Positions 45,926 to 55,745 of a DNA stretch of 64,000 bases are shown piece after piece. A program made the position numbers and the translations under genes. The notes beneath the pieces are model-generated. The model worked only from the letters and a program-made list of their open reading frames with translations, searched no databases and was not told where the DNA came from. This DNA is from Metallumcola ferriviriculae. Its GTDB lineage: Bacteria > Bacillota > JADQBR01. The first letter of the stretch is position 1. Each line of letters begins with the position of its first letter. Location: assembly GCF_035573695.1 (NCBI RefSeq), contig NZ_CP121694.1:1-64000 (forward strand), in the 5' to 3' direction.

Positions 45926-47605
45926 TTGAAAAAAATACTGTCATCTATTCTTGTATTGGGTTTTCTTTTTTCCACAACTCTTCCCGCCTTCGGGCAGGAA
46001 CCACTGAGTATTACATACTTATATGGCAGCTCCAGCACCGGCTACCTGACACAGTTAGAACCACTTCAGGATACATTAAATAATGTAATGCCCGATTACT
46101 TCAATATTGATAATAACGGGCAGTTGTCCGTAAGTGTTTCTCGAAATTTTGTCGAAACTGCCCAGGCCAAGGGGTTTAAAGTAATTCCATTTGTCAGTAA
46201 CCATTTTGATAAGAGTGCCGGCCATCAAGCCCTGCTCAATCAAGATAAGATAGTCACTACCATTACAACCGCCGTAAAGGATTATGACCTGGATGGAATA
46301 AACCTGGATCTTGAAAACATTCCAATAGAGGATAAGGAACTGTTCAATAAGTTTGTAAAAAAACTGGCGGCCGAAATGCATCAAATGGATAAGGTCTTAT
46401 CCATTGCTCTACCGGCAACACAATCTTATCCCGGCATCGGTTGGGTGAAGGCCTATGATTATAAAGTGTTGGCCGAGTTAGTAGACTACATCATAGTGAT
46501 GACTTATGATCAGCACTGGGAAAGCCCCGGGCCAATAGCAGGGATGACCTGGGTTGAAAAAGTCGTTAAAACCGTACTGCAGACTGTCCCTGCAGAAAAG
46601 TTAGTCTTGGGGTTACCTTTTTACGGGCGGTGGTGGATTAACGGTGAAAGGTATAAAGAAGTTGGGCATCAGGGTGCCCTTACTGTGGCTGCTGAATATT
46701 TAGCTGAAACAAAGTGGGATGATACCTCACAGTCACCTTATTTATCTTTTCAAGACGCCGAAGGAAACTACCACCAGCTGTGGTTTGAAAATTCCCATAG
46801 CTTAGGGTCAAAATTGGAGTTGGTGAACAAATATAATTTGGCAGGGGCCGCCAGTTGGCGCCTAGGTCTTGAAGATTCCGAATTCTGGAATAGCTACCGC
46901 CGTTTCCTACGTTCTTTAGGCAGTGAAGATAGAGACCAACCGGCGGACCGGGGCGAACAGCGTCCGGATACGCCTGAACAGGGAAATCCCCCTGATGATA
47001 GCGGAAGCTCTCAAGATGGCGGTACCAATAATCCGCCCCCCGAAAACAGTGATACAGACGCAAGCGGCAACACCAAAGCTTCGGATGTTTTTAGTGATGT
47101 TTCCACACACTGGGCCGCTGCTGACATCAATTATCTTTATCAAGAAAAACTTGTGGGCGGCTACGACGACGGTACATTTAAACCAAATGCGAGCATAACT
47201 CGTGCTGAGGCCACAGCCATGCTAATGCGCTGGCTGAGGCTTCCGGCGGGCCAAGAAAGTAATTTCACGGATGTAGACAGCACATATTGGGCCTATAACG
47301 CTATTAACACTGCTGCCACCATGGGAATTGTAGGCGGATATGACGATAATACCTTTAGACCCCGGGCATCAATCTCCCGGGCAGAACTGACCGCCCTTCT
47401 TAGCAGAGTGTTTTCCGGCCAAGGTTCTCCCGGTCAAGGGTTTACAGATGTAGAACCAAGTCACTGGGCTTACGAAAATATCATCAACATGCAAGGGCAA
47501 AGCCTTATCAGCGGCTACGACGACGGCACCTTTAGACCCCAGTCCCCTGTTACGCGAGCAGAATTCAGTACAATGCTGGCCCGGACTATGCGAAAAAATT
47601 CCTAA
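45926..47605 (+). CDS. Secreted GH18 hydrolase with three SLH domains
   Basis: A protein of 559 aa. A Sec signal peptide (MKKILSSILVLGFLFSTTLP, cleaved near AFG-QE) is followed by a GH18 domain (about 28-335) with the catalytic block DGINLDLENI and the YDQHW and GLPFYGRWW segments. A Pro/Gly/Asp/Ser-rich linker (about 335-395) leads to three S-layer homology repeats, each ending GGYDDGTFKP, GGYDDNTFRP or SGYDDGTFRP followed by TRAE or SRAE. It should be anchored to the cell wall and cut chitin-like or peptidoglycan sugars. The start is TTG after GAGAGGGG. Confidence 0.93.
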   Translation: MKKILSSILVLGFLFSTTLPAFGQEPLSITYLYGSSSTGYLTQLEPLQDTLNNVMPDYFNIDNNGQLSVSVSRNFVETAQAKGFKVIPFVSNHFDKSAGHQALLNQDKIVTTITTAVKDYDLDGINLDLENIPIEDKELFNKFVKKLAAEMHQMDKVLSIALPATQSYPGIGWVKAYDYKVLAELVDYIIVMTYDQHWESPGPIAGMTWVEKVVKTVLQTVPAEKLVLGLPFYGRWWINGERYKEVGHQGALTVAAEYLAETKWDDTSQSPYLSFQDAEGNYHQLWFENSHSLGSKLELVNKYNLAGAASWRLGLEDSEFWNSYRRFLRSLGSEDRDQPADRGEQRPDTPEQGNPPDDSGSSQDGGTNNPPPENSDTDASGNTKASDVFSDVSTHWAAADINYLYQEKLVGGYDDGTFKPNASITRAEATAMLMRWLRLPAGQESNFTDVDSTYWAYNAINTAATMGIVGGYDDNTFRPRASISRAELTALLSRVFSGQGSPGQGFTDVEPSHWAYENIINMQGQSLISGYDDGTFRPQSPVTRAEFSTMLARTMRKNS

Positions 47606-47618
47606 ACTAATATTCTAT

Positions 47619-47652
47619 AAAAGCCACAGTGAAATTTTCACTGTGGCTTTTT
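47619..47652. terminator. Bidirectional terminator
   Basis: AAAAGCCACAGTGAAA and its complement end in TTTTT between the SLH gene and the convergent EAL-HDOD gene. Confidence 0.9.
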
Positions 47653-47672
47653 AAACCAATAGAAATTTTGAA

Positions 47673-48893
47673 TTACTCATATTCTAAGAAATCTATCCAT
47701 TTGAGTGCATCAAGATAGGCATTGCGAATATCTTTATAATCAATTTGTAGCTCATCTGCCAAAGGGGCTATTTGATCCCAACTGTTAAGCTCATAATTTT
47801 TTATTATCCCTAGAATGGTGTTAAATTTATTTTGCTCACCCAGCAGCGCATCCTTAACCTTATCAGGCAGCAGCACCTCATTTAAAACCTGTTCAATCGG
47901 CCGCCCAATTAAGACATCTATCAAGGAAAAGAGCCCCATCAAAAAAACATCTGCAGATTGGTCCTTTAAACTTGTTTTGGCCGCAAGTAATTCGCCAAAC
48001 CTTGCTCGGATTAGTGACGTTTTTATCACTTCATCGGGTTTATCACTGCCAATGAGACTTAAAGCTACAACCGCAAGCCACTTCTTTATTTCGACCTGGC
48101 CTAGGATTACCATCGCCTCTTTAATGGATTCAATCTTTCTTTGAAAACCAAAAACGGCTGAATTAATATATCTAAGCATCTTATATGTCAACGACACATC
48201 CCGCAGAACAATGGCTTCAACATTATCAAATTCCATGTCAGCCCGGCTGACCTCTTCTAGAAGTTTCAAGTAATGCGCCTTAACTCCCGAAATTTCCTTT
48301 GATGAAATCAAAATCGGCTTGCAGAAAAAGTAGCCTTGAAAGTATGTATAGCCCAGGTCCACCGCTTCATTAAACGCTTCCACCGTTTCGATCTTCTCTG
48401 CTAAAAATTTGACGTTATATTTCCCTAGGCGAGGGACAATGTCCCTCCGTTCCTCAGGGGAAGTGGATAAAAAATCTATTTTAACTATGTCTACTATTTC
48501 AAGCAGCTCCTCAAATCCCGGCTTATAGACAAAATCATCCAATACCAAGAAATAACCTAATGCTTTCAGCCGATTACAAACTTTAATAACATCCTCTGAT
48601 GGCAGAACACTTTCTAAGATTTCTACCCCGATTAGCTCCTTGGGCAGAATGGTTACCACTTCGTTTTCCAATAAGTTTGCAGTAAAGTTTATAAAGGCCC
48701 GTTTACCCTCGGTCACTTCGTTGATACCGATATTATAAAAGCTGTTGGTTATAACCCCGGCAGTTGCCTGATCCAAGTTCCGACTGCCTAATTGGAACCA
48801 GTTATTCTCATTAGCCCGAAATAGAAGCTCATACGCAAAAACCTGCTGTTCCTTATCAAATATTGGCTGCCTGGCCATAAAAACATCCATCAT
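47673..48893 (-). CDS. EAL-HDOD signalling protein (YuxH-like)
   Basis: A protein of 406 aa. The N-terminal EAL-type domain (MARQPIFDKEQQVFAYELLF, then LVLDDFVYKPGFEELL and VKFLAEKIET) is degenerate: the EAL triad reads ELL and several metal ligands are missing, so c-di-GMP hydrolysis is unlikely. The C-terminal half is an HDOD domain (about 200-400). Such proteins act as non-catalytic signalling adaptors. The ATG pair follows GGGGG. The gene stands alone. Confidence 0.88.
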   Translation of the reverse strand: MMDVFMARQPIFDKEQQVFAYELLFRANENNWFQLGSRNLDQATAGVITNSFYNIGINEVTEGKRAFINFTANLLENEVVTILPKELIGVEILESVLPSEDVIKVCNRLKALGYFLVLDDFVYKPGFEELLEIVDIVKIDFLSTSPEERRDIVPRLGKYNVKFLAEKIETVEAFNEAVDLGYTYFQGYFFCKPILISSKEISGVKAHYLKLLEEVSRADMEFDNVEAIVLRDVSLTYKMLRYINSAVFGFQRKIESIKEAMVILGQVEIKKWLAVVALSLIGSDKPDEVIKTSLIRARFGELLAAKTSLKDQSADVFLMGLFSLIDVLIGRPIEQVLNEVLLPDKVKDALLGEQNKFNTILGIIKNYELNSWDQIAPLADELQIDYKDIRNAYLDALKWIDFLEYE

Positions 48894-49036
48894 TTTGCCC
48901 CCATTTCGTACACCAAGGAAGTAATTGACTTAATATTACAAACTTTTAGATGCTATTTACACATTAATTTATCAGTACCTTTTTTTCGACTTAACATTTC
49001 AGTATTCGACATTTTCATGGGTATTTTTAGACTGCA

Positions 49037-49082
49037 AGAACCACCGCATCTTTTATTTGCATAAAAGCATGCGGTGGTTCTT
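49037..49082 (-). terminator. Long hairpin after the cyclophilin gene
   Basis: AAGAACCACCGCAT pairs perfectly with its complement, with an inner TTTTAT/ATAAAA hairpin. It lies 37 bases after the cyclophilin stop. The U-tail is poor (TTCTTGCAG), so its efficiency as a terminator is uncertain. Confidence 0.6.
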
Positions 49083-49118
49083 GGTCATCCAAAACTATTT
49101 AGTTAATAGTACTCAAGA

Positions 49119-49550
49119 TTATTCTTCACTAATGGTAACCTTATTCATGACATCTCCTTGACTAATCTGGTCAACCACATCTAGGCCAGCAATAACTTTA
49201 CCAAAGACCGTATGCTTCCCGTCAAGATGAGGTTGTGGCTCATATACGACAAAAAATTGGCTGCCGCCGGTATTAGGTCCACGGTGGGCCATGGACAATG
49301 ATCCTCTCTCATGCTTATGGGGGTTGCCTTTGGTTTCACAAGGTATGGTATACCCGGGACCGCCTGATCCGTTGCCCTCCGGGCATCCACCCTGGGCCAC
49401 AAATCCTTCTATAACCCTGTGAAACTTAAGCCCATCATAAAAACCTTCCTTAATCAGCTTTTCAAAGTTTGCCACCGTCCCTGGTGCTTCCTTCTCAAAT
49501 AGCTCGATCACAACTTGCCCTTGGTCCATTTCAATAGTTGCTTTTTTCAC
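49119..49550 (-). CDS. Cyclophilin-type peptidyl-prolyl isomerase
   Basis: Catalyses proline cis-trans isomerisation in protein folding. The protein is 143 aa, the minimal cyclophilin length. [13 protein letters not shown] holds the catalytic Arg, and [18 protein letters not shown] and [12 protein letters not shown] are the other family blocks. It has no signal peptide, so it is cytoplasmic. The start is GTG after AGGAGG at 8 bases. Confidence 0.95.
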   Translation of the reverse strand: MKKATIEMDQGQVVIELFEKEAPGTVANFEKLIKEGFYDGLKFHRVIEGFVAQGGCPEGNGSGGPGYTIPCETKGNPHKHERGSLSMAHRGPNTGGSQFFVVYEPQPHLDGKHTVFGKVIAGLDVVDQISQGDVMNKVTISEE

Positions 49551-49611
49551 CTTAATTCCTCCTAGTATAATGTCTTTTAAAAATTTTTCCCTGCACCAAA
49601 ATTTCTACCCA

Positions 49612-50775
49612 TCATGCCTTCTTTAATAACTTTCCCCGATGGTAAACAGAAGCAACCCGGCTGAAAGCAGCAGCATCATCCAGGGGATTACCGTGTACAA
49701 TTACAAAACTGGCTGTGTACCCTGGTGCTAAATCGCCTAATTTTCCCAAGCCCGTAACCTCCGCCCCATTGCGGGTTGATAAAGTCACCAATTCTCTGCC
49801 GCTATAGCCGGCTTTATGCAGGTAACTAAGTTCCTGATAATAGCTTGCCCCATGGGGCACCCCAGGGGCACCGGCATCAGTCCCAACCGCGACATTTATG
49901 CCCAATTGCCGGGCCAGAGCAATCGCTTCAATGTGAGTCTCGCATGTTCGCTCTATTACCGTCCGATCTTCCCCGGGGCGGTCAAACTTTAGCCTGCCAC
50001 CGGCAGCTACTACCGTAGGCACCCAAGATACCTCTTTGTCAGCCATCTTTTTAATTGTCTCCCGGGTGACGAAAAAGCCGTGTTCCACTGAGTCAACCCC
50101 AGCTTCCACTGCCATATCAACGGCACTTGCACCGCTGGCATGAGCCATTACCGGTAGCTGCCGCCTATGTGCTTCAGCAACCACGGCTTTAATAAAATCC
50201 ACATCAAACTGGGGCCTGCCTACCTTACCATAATTTGTAAAACTCACCAACCCGGAAAGCACTACCTTCAGTTGATCTGCGCCAGCTATGACCAAATCAT
50301 CCAATATCCGCTGTACTTCAGTCAAAGTGGATACACCATAGCCCAAAAAGGACCCGTAACGTCCCTGCTCACTGATTGCCCGGCCGCAGGCGACAATCTC
50401 AGGTCGAGGCCTGGGAAATTCTTTTGCCTTTAGACCAATGGCCTGGGCATCGCTGCCATCCCGAATACCCACTACCCCAGCGGCCAATGTATTAAGCAGC
50501 TCTCTCGCCACCATAGGCTTCCAGGCCTCATTGGACTGCCACCGTGCCAGCGATCGGTGAAAATCTTCACCATCAAGCGCCAGGTGAACATGGCAGTCTA
50601 TTAATCCTGGCAGCATCGTGGTTCCCATCGGCAGCACTTCGGTTTCATTGCCCAGCAATTCCTTATCCACTCCTGGGCTAAGACTATGTACTTTCCCATC
50701 TGCTATTTCCAGCAGAGCATTGTTCAGTAATTCCCCACTACCCGTCAAGAGGCGGGGAGTAAAAATCTTCTGCAT
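49612..50775 (-). CDS. Amidohydrolase (imidazolonepropionase-like/prolidase-type)
   Basis: A metal-dependent hydrolase of 387 aa. LPGLIDCHVHLAL carries the HxH metal site. A Lys in DQLKVVLSGLV is the likely carboxylated ligand, VMAHASG and SVEHGFFV give the other histidines, and VGTDAGAPGVPHG gives the catalytic Asp. This is the subtype annotated as Xaa-Pro dipeptidase-like or imidazolonepropionase-related. The natural substrate is not deducible. There is no signal peptide, and neighbours are not functionally linked. Confidence 0.88.
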   Translation of the reverse strand: MQKIFTPRLLTGSGELLNNALLEIADGKVHSLSPGVDKELLGNETEVLPMGTTMLPGLIDCHVHLALDGEDFHRSLARWQSNEAWKPMVARELLNTLAAGVVGIRDGSDAQAIGLKAKEFPRPRPEIVACGRAISEQGRYGSFLGYGVSTLTEVQRILDDLVIAGADQLKVVLSGLVSFTNYGKVGRPQFDVDFIKAVVAEAHRRQLPVMAHASGASAVDMAVEAGVDSVEHGFFVTRETIKKMADKEVSWVPTVVAAGGRLKFDRPGEDRTVIERTCETHIEAIALARQLGINVAVGTDAGAPGVPHGASYYQELSYLHKAGYSGRELVTLSTRNGAEVTGLGKLGDLAPGYTASFVIVHGNPLDDAAAFSRVASVYHRGKLLKKA

Positions 50776-50862
50776 AGATTTAACCCCTCATAAAAACTCT
50801 TCATATAAACAACAGCAGGTTCTGCCAATCAATATGCTCCCCCATTCTTTCAACAAAAGAGC

Positions 50863-52026
50863 TTAATCCGGCTTAACTATCACTACCTCAGACTTTTCAA
50901 GAGAACCCTGGATAAGCGCTTCAATATCAAGAACCGACTCCGCTTTCTGCACCGGCCCTAACTTTGGTCTGGTTGCCGGATGCTTGGGCATAAATAAGGT
51001 ACAACAATCTTCATAAGGTAAAATAGATGTTTCATAGGTATCTATCTGCCTGGCATAGTCCATAATTTCCTGTTTGTCAAAGGTCACCAAAGGTCTCAGC
51101 ACCGGAATTTTTGTTACTTCATTAATAACACCCATGCTTTCTAAGGTTTGACTGGCCACCTGCCCTAGATTTTCGCCGGTAACTAAAGCCAGTGCACCTT
51201 CTTCCTTAGCGATACGGTCAGCAATTCTAAACATCATCCGACGCATAATGGTAACATAAAACTCCTCCGGGCAGTTTTGACGAATCGCTTTTTGTATGTC
51301 AGTGAAATGGTTTATGTGAAGCTTTACTCGGCCGCCGTAAGCACTGATTATCCGAGCCAGATCAATAACCTTTTCCTTGGAGCGTTCGCTGGTAAAAGGA
51401 AAGCTATGGAAATGGAGTCCCACAATCTCCAAACCCCGCTTCATACCCAGCCAGCCGGCCACCGGGCTATCTATCCCACCGGATAGCAGTAATACTCCCC
51501 TTCCCGTGGAACCAACAGGCAGTCCGCCATTACAGGGAATCTTACCAGTATATACATAAACACCTTCGCGACGTACCTCTACCATGACGGTCACATCCGG
51601 TTGATGCACATCCACTGACCAACCGGTGGTATTATCCAACAAATGTGCGCCCACTTCTTTACTTATCTCCGGGGACTGCATGGGGAATCTCTTATCAGGT
51701 CGTTTTGTCTCCACCTTAAATGTACCGCCATCAGCATAACCCTCAAGCTGTTCAAGTGCCGCCTGTTTAATTTGTGCTAAATCCTGAAGCGTCACCGCTG
51801 CCACACTTACCGATACGATACCAAAAACTTTCCGCACCCTTTGGATTACCGTATCAACATCATCCTTAATCGGCACATACATCCTACCGTATGCTGTTTC
51901 CACCCGGTTAGAGGCGATCCCGCCGAGAACATTTTTAAGGTTTTTCAGCAGCTTTCTCTCAAACTCGCGCCTGTTTTTTCCCTTTAAACTAATTTCGCCA
52001 AAACGAATTAATAATGTTTGTTCCAT
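50863..52026 (-). CDS. thiI: tRNA 4-thiouridine synthase ThiI
   Basis: Adenylates U8 of tRNA and inserts sulfur. The protein is 387 aa, the short form lacking the rhodanese domain. The ferredoxin-like and THUMP regions cover about 1-165, the PP-loop is LLLSGGIDSPVAGW near 183, and LPYEDCCTLFMPKHPATRPK is the conserved C-terminal cysteine block. It overlaps the upstream cysteine desulfurase by one base (TAATG), matching the NifZ-ThiI pair of Bacillus, in which the dedicated desulfurase supplies sulfur directly. Confidence 0.95.
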   Translation of the reverse strand: MEQTLLIRFGEISLKGKNRREFERKLLKNLKNVLGGIASNRVETAYGRMYVPIKDDVDTVIQRVRKVFGIVSVSVAAVTLQDLAQIKQAALEQLEGYADGGTFKVETKRPDKRFPMQSPEISKEVGAHLLDNTTGWSVDVHQPDVTVMVEVRREGVYVYTGKIPCNGGLPVGSTGRGVLLLSGGIDSPVAGWLGMKRGLEIVGLHFHSFPFTSERSKEKVIDLARIISAYGGRVKLHINHFTDIQKAIRQNCPEEFYVTIMRRMMFRIADRIAKEEGALALVTGENLGQVASQTLESMGVINEVTKIPVLRPLVTFDKQEIMDYARQIDTYETSILPYEDCCTLFMPKHPATRPKLGPVQKAESVLDIEALIQGSLEKSEVVIVKPD

Positions 52027-53183
52027 TATCTACTCAACCCCCTCAGTTCAGCAGCTATTTGCTTAAGCTTAGCTAAAAATATGTCTATTTCTTGGGGTGT
52101 ATTCAAGTAAGACAGGCTAACCCTAATGGCACCGGTAAGGGCGTCACCACTGAGACCCATGCTTTTCAACACGTGACTGGCTTCATTCCTGCGGGAATGA
52201 CACGCAGAACCGGTGGATACATAGATGTCCTCTGCCTCCAATGAATGGAGCAACACCTCGCCACGATTTACCCCTTCGCACCAAATATTTACTATATGCG
52301 GGGCGGCGGCATCACCCCCGGGACCATTAATATGTACTTTGTTTAACCCTCTCAGCCCCTGTAGCAGCTTTTGTTTTAATTTGGCTAATGTAGAGTCGTT
52401 ACTATCCAACCGCGCACCTGCTAACGCCGCGGCTTTGCCCAAACCGGCAATGCCCGGTACATTTTCGGTACCGGCGCGCTGCAGCACTTCCTGCTCACCA
52501 CCCACCAGTAACGCCTTAAGTTGGACGTTCCTATCGATATAAAGAGCACCAACCCCTTTAGGACCATGTGCTTTATGTGCACTAATGGACAGCATATCAA
52601 TGCCCGTTTCTTTCGGTCTTAGCAAGAGTTTACCAAAACTCTGCACAGCATCTACATGAAAGAATGCTTGGGGCGTGGAAGATTTAATTATTCGTGCCAA
52701 CTCATTTACCGGCTGAATACTGCCTACCTCGTTATTTACTGACATGACACTTACCAATATGGTTTCCGGCGTCAGCAGTTCCTGCAGCTGGCTAGGGTCC
52801 ACCAAACCATCTTGGTCGGTATCAAGATAAGAAATACGAAAACCATCCTCCGCAAGTCTGGAGACGCTTTCAAGTACTGATGCATGCTCAATGGATGAAG
52901 TGATGATGTGCTTGCCCCGGCCTTTACGCTGTTGGGCCGTACCCCATATAGCCCAATTGTTTGCCTCAGTTCCGCCGGAAGTGAAAAAAATTTCTTTGGA
53001 CTCAACCTGCAAAGCTTCGGCAACTTGGCGCCGGGCATTTTTCAACACCTTTTCCGCTTCTATTCCCACTCGATGCATGGAGGATGGGTTCCCGTAGGTA
53101 TCCAGCAAGACTGTATTTACCACTTCCGCCACCGCCGGCAAACACGGTGTAGTGGCACTATTATCAAAATAAATGCGCGACAT
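52026..53183 (-). CDS. Cysteine desulfurase (NifS/IscS family, ThiI partner)
   Basis: A PLP enzyme of 385 aa. YFDNSATTPCLPAV is the N-terminal signature, SISAHKAHGPKGVGALYI holds the PLP lysine, and VSTGSACHSRRNEASHVL holds the catalytic cysteine loop. The start is ATG 53183, 8 bases after GAGG. An alternative GTG lies 9 bases upstream but too close to the site. It is directly coupled to thiI, so 4-thiouridine synthesis is the likely duty. A general Fe-S role is possible too. Confidence 0.94.
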   Translation of the reverse strand: MSRIYFDNSATTPCLPAVAEVVNTVLLDTYGNPSSMHRVGIEAEKVLKNARRQVAEALQVESKEIFFTSGGTEANNWAIWGTAQQRKGRGKHIITSSIEHASVLESVSRLAEDGFRISYLDTDQDGLVDPSQLQELLTPETILVSVMSVNNEVGSIQPVNELARIIKSSTPQAFFHVDAVQSFGKLLLRPKETGIDMLSISAHKAHGPKGVGALYIDRNVQLKALLVGGEQEVLQRAGTENVPGIAGLGKAAALAGARLDSNDSTLAKLKQKLLQGLRGLNKVHINGPGGDAAAPHIVNIWCEGVNRGEVLLHSLEAEDIYVSTGSACHSRRNEASHVLKSMGLSGDALTGAIRVSLSYLNTPQEIDIFLAKLKQIAAELRGLSR

Positions 53184-53348
53184 ATTGTTCACCTCAACTG
53201 CTACCTATTGTACCCAAAAAGACGATTAGTTACATATGTTCAGCATTACAGTAAAAAATTCCTACAAAAAAAAGGTATTAATATTATTATTTTCGGCAAC
53301 AATAGAGGGATGACTCTTGAATTAGGAATAAATAGGAGAGATTATATC

Positions 53349-54191
53349 ATGAAATTTTCAAGATGGAAGATGCGTATAGCCTGTCTGACATTGGCCTTTT
53401 TCTTGTCTCAGGCATTTAGCGCAGCACCGCTGGCTGAGGCCGCGGGCAACTATTATATCGTCCAGCGCGGCGATAGTCTCTGGTCCATTGCCCAAAGACA
53501 TACCATGACGGTAAAAAAACTAAAAGAAATTAATGGCCTCACCGGTAACATTATTTATCCGGAACAACGGTTAACAGTAATACCGGTGGTGGCAAGCAGC
53601 AGTACTGAATACATCGTTAAGTCCGGTGATAACCTCTGGGCGATCGGCAAAAAATTTAATATCAGCATCAATACAATTAGGCAGATGAATAAACTTTCCG
53701 GTAACATAATCCACCCAAATCAAAGGTTGGTACTACCGGAAAGATCAGGTTCTCATTATGCAATGGCTTTTCGCCAATTGGAACATGGTATCCGACAGGA
53801 GCAAAGCAGTAATAAAACTGCCGACGACAGAACTCTCTATTGGCTGGCGCGAGCCATTTCCGCCGAGGCGCGAGGCGAACCTTTTGACGGACAGGTGGCC
53901 GTAGGAGCAGTTATCGTCAACCGAGTCAAGCACTCACGCTTCCCCAATTCCGTATTTGATGTTGTTTTCCAAAAATCCGGCGGAATCTACCAGTTTAGCC
54001 CGGTAAAGGACGGCTCAATCTATCGGGAACCCAGCAAGGAGGCCATAAGGGCTGCTGAGACTGCACTGGCGGGGCAAGACCCCACTAACGGTGCACTATT
54101 CTTCTATAATCCAACATTGACCTCCAGGTCAAATTGGATTCGCACCCGCCCGGTAGCCAAAGTAATGAATAATCACGTGTTTACACTTTAA
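53349..54191 (+). CDS. Spore cortex-lytic enzyme: two LysM domains plus SleB/CwlJ hydrolase
   Basis: A protein of 280 aa. The signal peptide is about 1-30 (MRIACLTLAFFLSQAFSAAP within it). Two LysM repeats, YYIVQRGDSLWSIAQRH and YIVKSGDNLWAIGKKF, bind peptidoglycan, and a Hydrolase_2 domain from about 155 has ARAISAEARGEPFDGQVAVG and the conserved GALFFYNP tail. The domain belongs to the SleB/CwlJ germination family. The ATG at 53349 has AGGAGAG upstream, while the open frame runs back another 440 bases into the divergent gene and is not used. Confidence 0.92.
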   Translation: MKFSRWKMRIACLTLAFFLSQAFSAAPLAEAAGNYYIVQRGDSLWSIAQRHTMTVKKLKEINGLTGNIIYPEQRLTVIPVVASSSTEYIVKSGDNLWAIGKKFNISINTIRQMNKLSGNIIHPNQRLVLPERSGSHYAMAFRQLEHGIRQEQSSNKTADDRTLYWLARAISAEARGEPFDGQVAVGAVIVNRVKHSRFPNSVFDVVFQKSGGIYQFSPVKDGSIYREPSKEAIRAAETALAGQDPTNGALFFYNPTLTSRSNWIRTRPVAKVMNNHVFTL

Positions 54192-54197
54192 ATATTA

Positions 54198-54223
54198 AAG
54201 AGCAGCCAACTGGCTGCTCTTTT
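54198..54223. terminator. Bidirectional terminator
   Basis: AAAGAGCAGCC and its complement around AACT, followed by TT, lie between the SleB gene and the convergent kinase gene. Confidence 0.88.
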
Positions 54224-54332
54224 AGTATCTATGGGGTAATATCCCGACTAAACTGTTCTCCGTTTTCATATTTTACTTGGATTAGCATTTTATCAAAGGA
54301 TTGTTGCTCTTCCAGGCAAACTCTCTCCCGAT

Positions 54333-55745
54333 TTATTCAGGTATCGGCAGCCAAATAGTGAATTTACTTCCCTGTCCTTTTATGCTTTCGACGGTGATCT
54401 CACCCCGGTGCTCTTTAGCTATCCATTTAGCGATTGCCAATCCCAGACCGGTCCCTCCTGGTTTACGAGCTGCATCTATCCGGTAGAACCTCTCAAAAAT
54501 ATGCTCAATATCTTCTCCGCTGATACCCTGTCCGTTATCTCTTACCGATATACCCATTTTACCAGGGTATCGCTCTACGCTTAAGGTTATCCTGCCTTGT
54601 TCGGATGTATATTTAATAGCATTATCAATCAGGATGAACACCGCCTGGTGCAGGTAATCCTTGTTGGCTGACACTTCCATGCCTTGAATTTCGTCAAGGC
54701 CTTGGATGGCAAATTCCCGCTTGGCCGCGCGGCGCCGAGCAGTTCTGCCCACATCCGTCAAAAGTTCTCCTAAGTTAATCCTTTCCATATCCAATCGCAA
54801 GCCGGCATCCGCCCGAGCCAATGCCAGCATATCCTCTACCAAATGACGCATTCGCCTGGTTTCTTCACTAATATCCGCCAATATCTCCCCTTGCAGCTGC
54901 GGGTCACTGTCTTCTATCTTTTGCAGCAATTCCACATTGCCGCCGATAGTAGTAAGCGGGCTGCGCAGTTCATGAGAAGCATCAGCTACAAAGCGCCGCT
55001 GAGCAGAGTAAGTGTCTTCTAAACGCTTATATGCCTGTTGTAAACGACTAAGCATAGCATTAAATGTAGCAGCTAATTGTCCCACTTCATCTGCCGGTCC
55101 ACTATAATCGATGCGCCTGTTTAAATGCTGACCGTCACCAATTTTAGCAGCAGTGCTGCTAATCTTTTCAATAGGGTTGAGCGCTGTCCTAGCAAGAAGC
55201 CATCCTACCGTCGCCGCGATCAGCACCGAGGCTAAGATACTAATCATCAGAAGCAGCCGCAGCCGGGCCAAGGTACCCTCCACCTGGACTAAAGAACGGC
55301 CCACCTGCATAACCCCGACAAACTGCCCTTCCACCACCACCGGTAAATTATATAACCTCAGTTTACTTCCGGATGCAGATAATGTCTCATAAAAACCCCC
55401 ATCACTGCGGCTGGCCATGCTTAAAGTCTCTCTAGAAAGAGGCAGCACCCGATTTCCTAGGTTGCCCGACCGGGACTGGACCCGCCCCTGGCTGTCCACC
55501 ACCTGCAAGAATGTATCAGGAGAGGCGAAAACATCTACATCAGGCAGTACCACTTCTTTCAAGCGAAACGGATATTTTACTATCTGGGTGGACTCCAATA
55601 CCTGATCTGCCTTAGTGGATAACGTTTGGTCAGCAGACTCTAGCATATATGTGGCCAAAGTAAAATATAGCAGCAGACCAAAGACGATCAATGTCCCACC
55701 GAAAATTGTCGTATACCAAAGAGTCAAACGAGCGCGCAGGGACAT
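54333..55745 (-). CDS. Sensor histidine kinase (two-TM, HAMP)
   Basis: A kinase of 470 aa. Two transmembrane helices (about 9-33 and 161-184) enclose an extracytoplasmic sensor of about 125 residues. The HAMP linker has ISSTAAKIGDGQHLNRRIDY, the H-box is FVADASHELRSPLTTI, and the ATPase has FILIDNAIKYT, VRDNGQGI and GGTGLGLAIAKW. The start ATG overlaps the regulator stop by one base (TAATG). The signal is unknown, but the layout resembles BaeS/CssS-type envelope sensors. Confidence 0.94.
   Translation of the reverse strand: MSLRARLTLWYTTIFGGTLIVFGLLLYFTLATYMLESADQTLSTKADQVLESTQIVKYPFRLKEVVLPDVDVFASPDTFLQVVDSQGRVQSRSGNLGNRVLPLSRETLSMASRSDGGFYETLSASGSKLRLYNLPVVVEGQFVGVMQVGRSLVQVEGTLARLRLLLMISILASVLIAATVGWLLARTALNPIEKISSTAAKIGDGQHLNRRIDYSGPADEVGQLAATFNAMLSRLQQAYKRLEDTYSAQRRFVADASHELRSPLTTIGGNVELLQKIEDSDPQLQGEILADISEETRRMRHLVEDMLALARADAGLRLDMERINLGELLTDVGRTARRRAAKREFAIQGLDEIQGMEVSANKDYLHQAVFILIDNAIKYTSEQGRITLSVERYPGKMGISVRDNGQGISGEDIEHIFERFYRIDAARKPGGTGLGLAIAKWIAKEHRGEITVESIKGQGSKFTIWLPIPE

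Noticed and set aside
52908-53348. Longer start for the LysM-SleB protein
   Set aside because: The upstream extension lies inside the divergent cysteine desulfurase gene, and the ATG at 53349 has a good site and a signal peptide.
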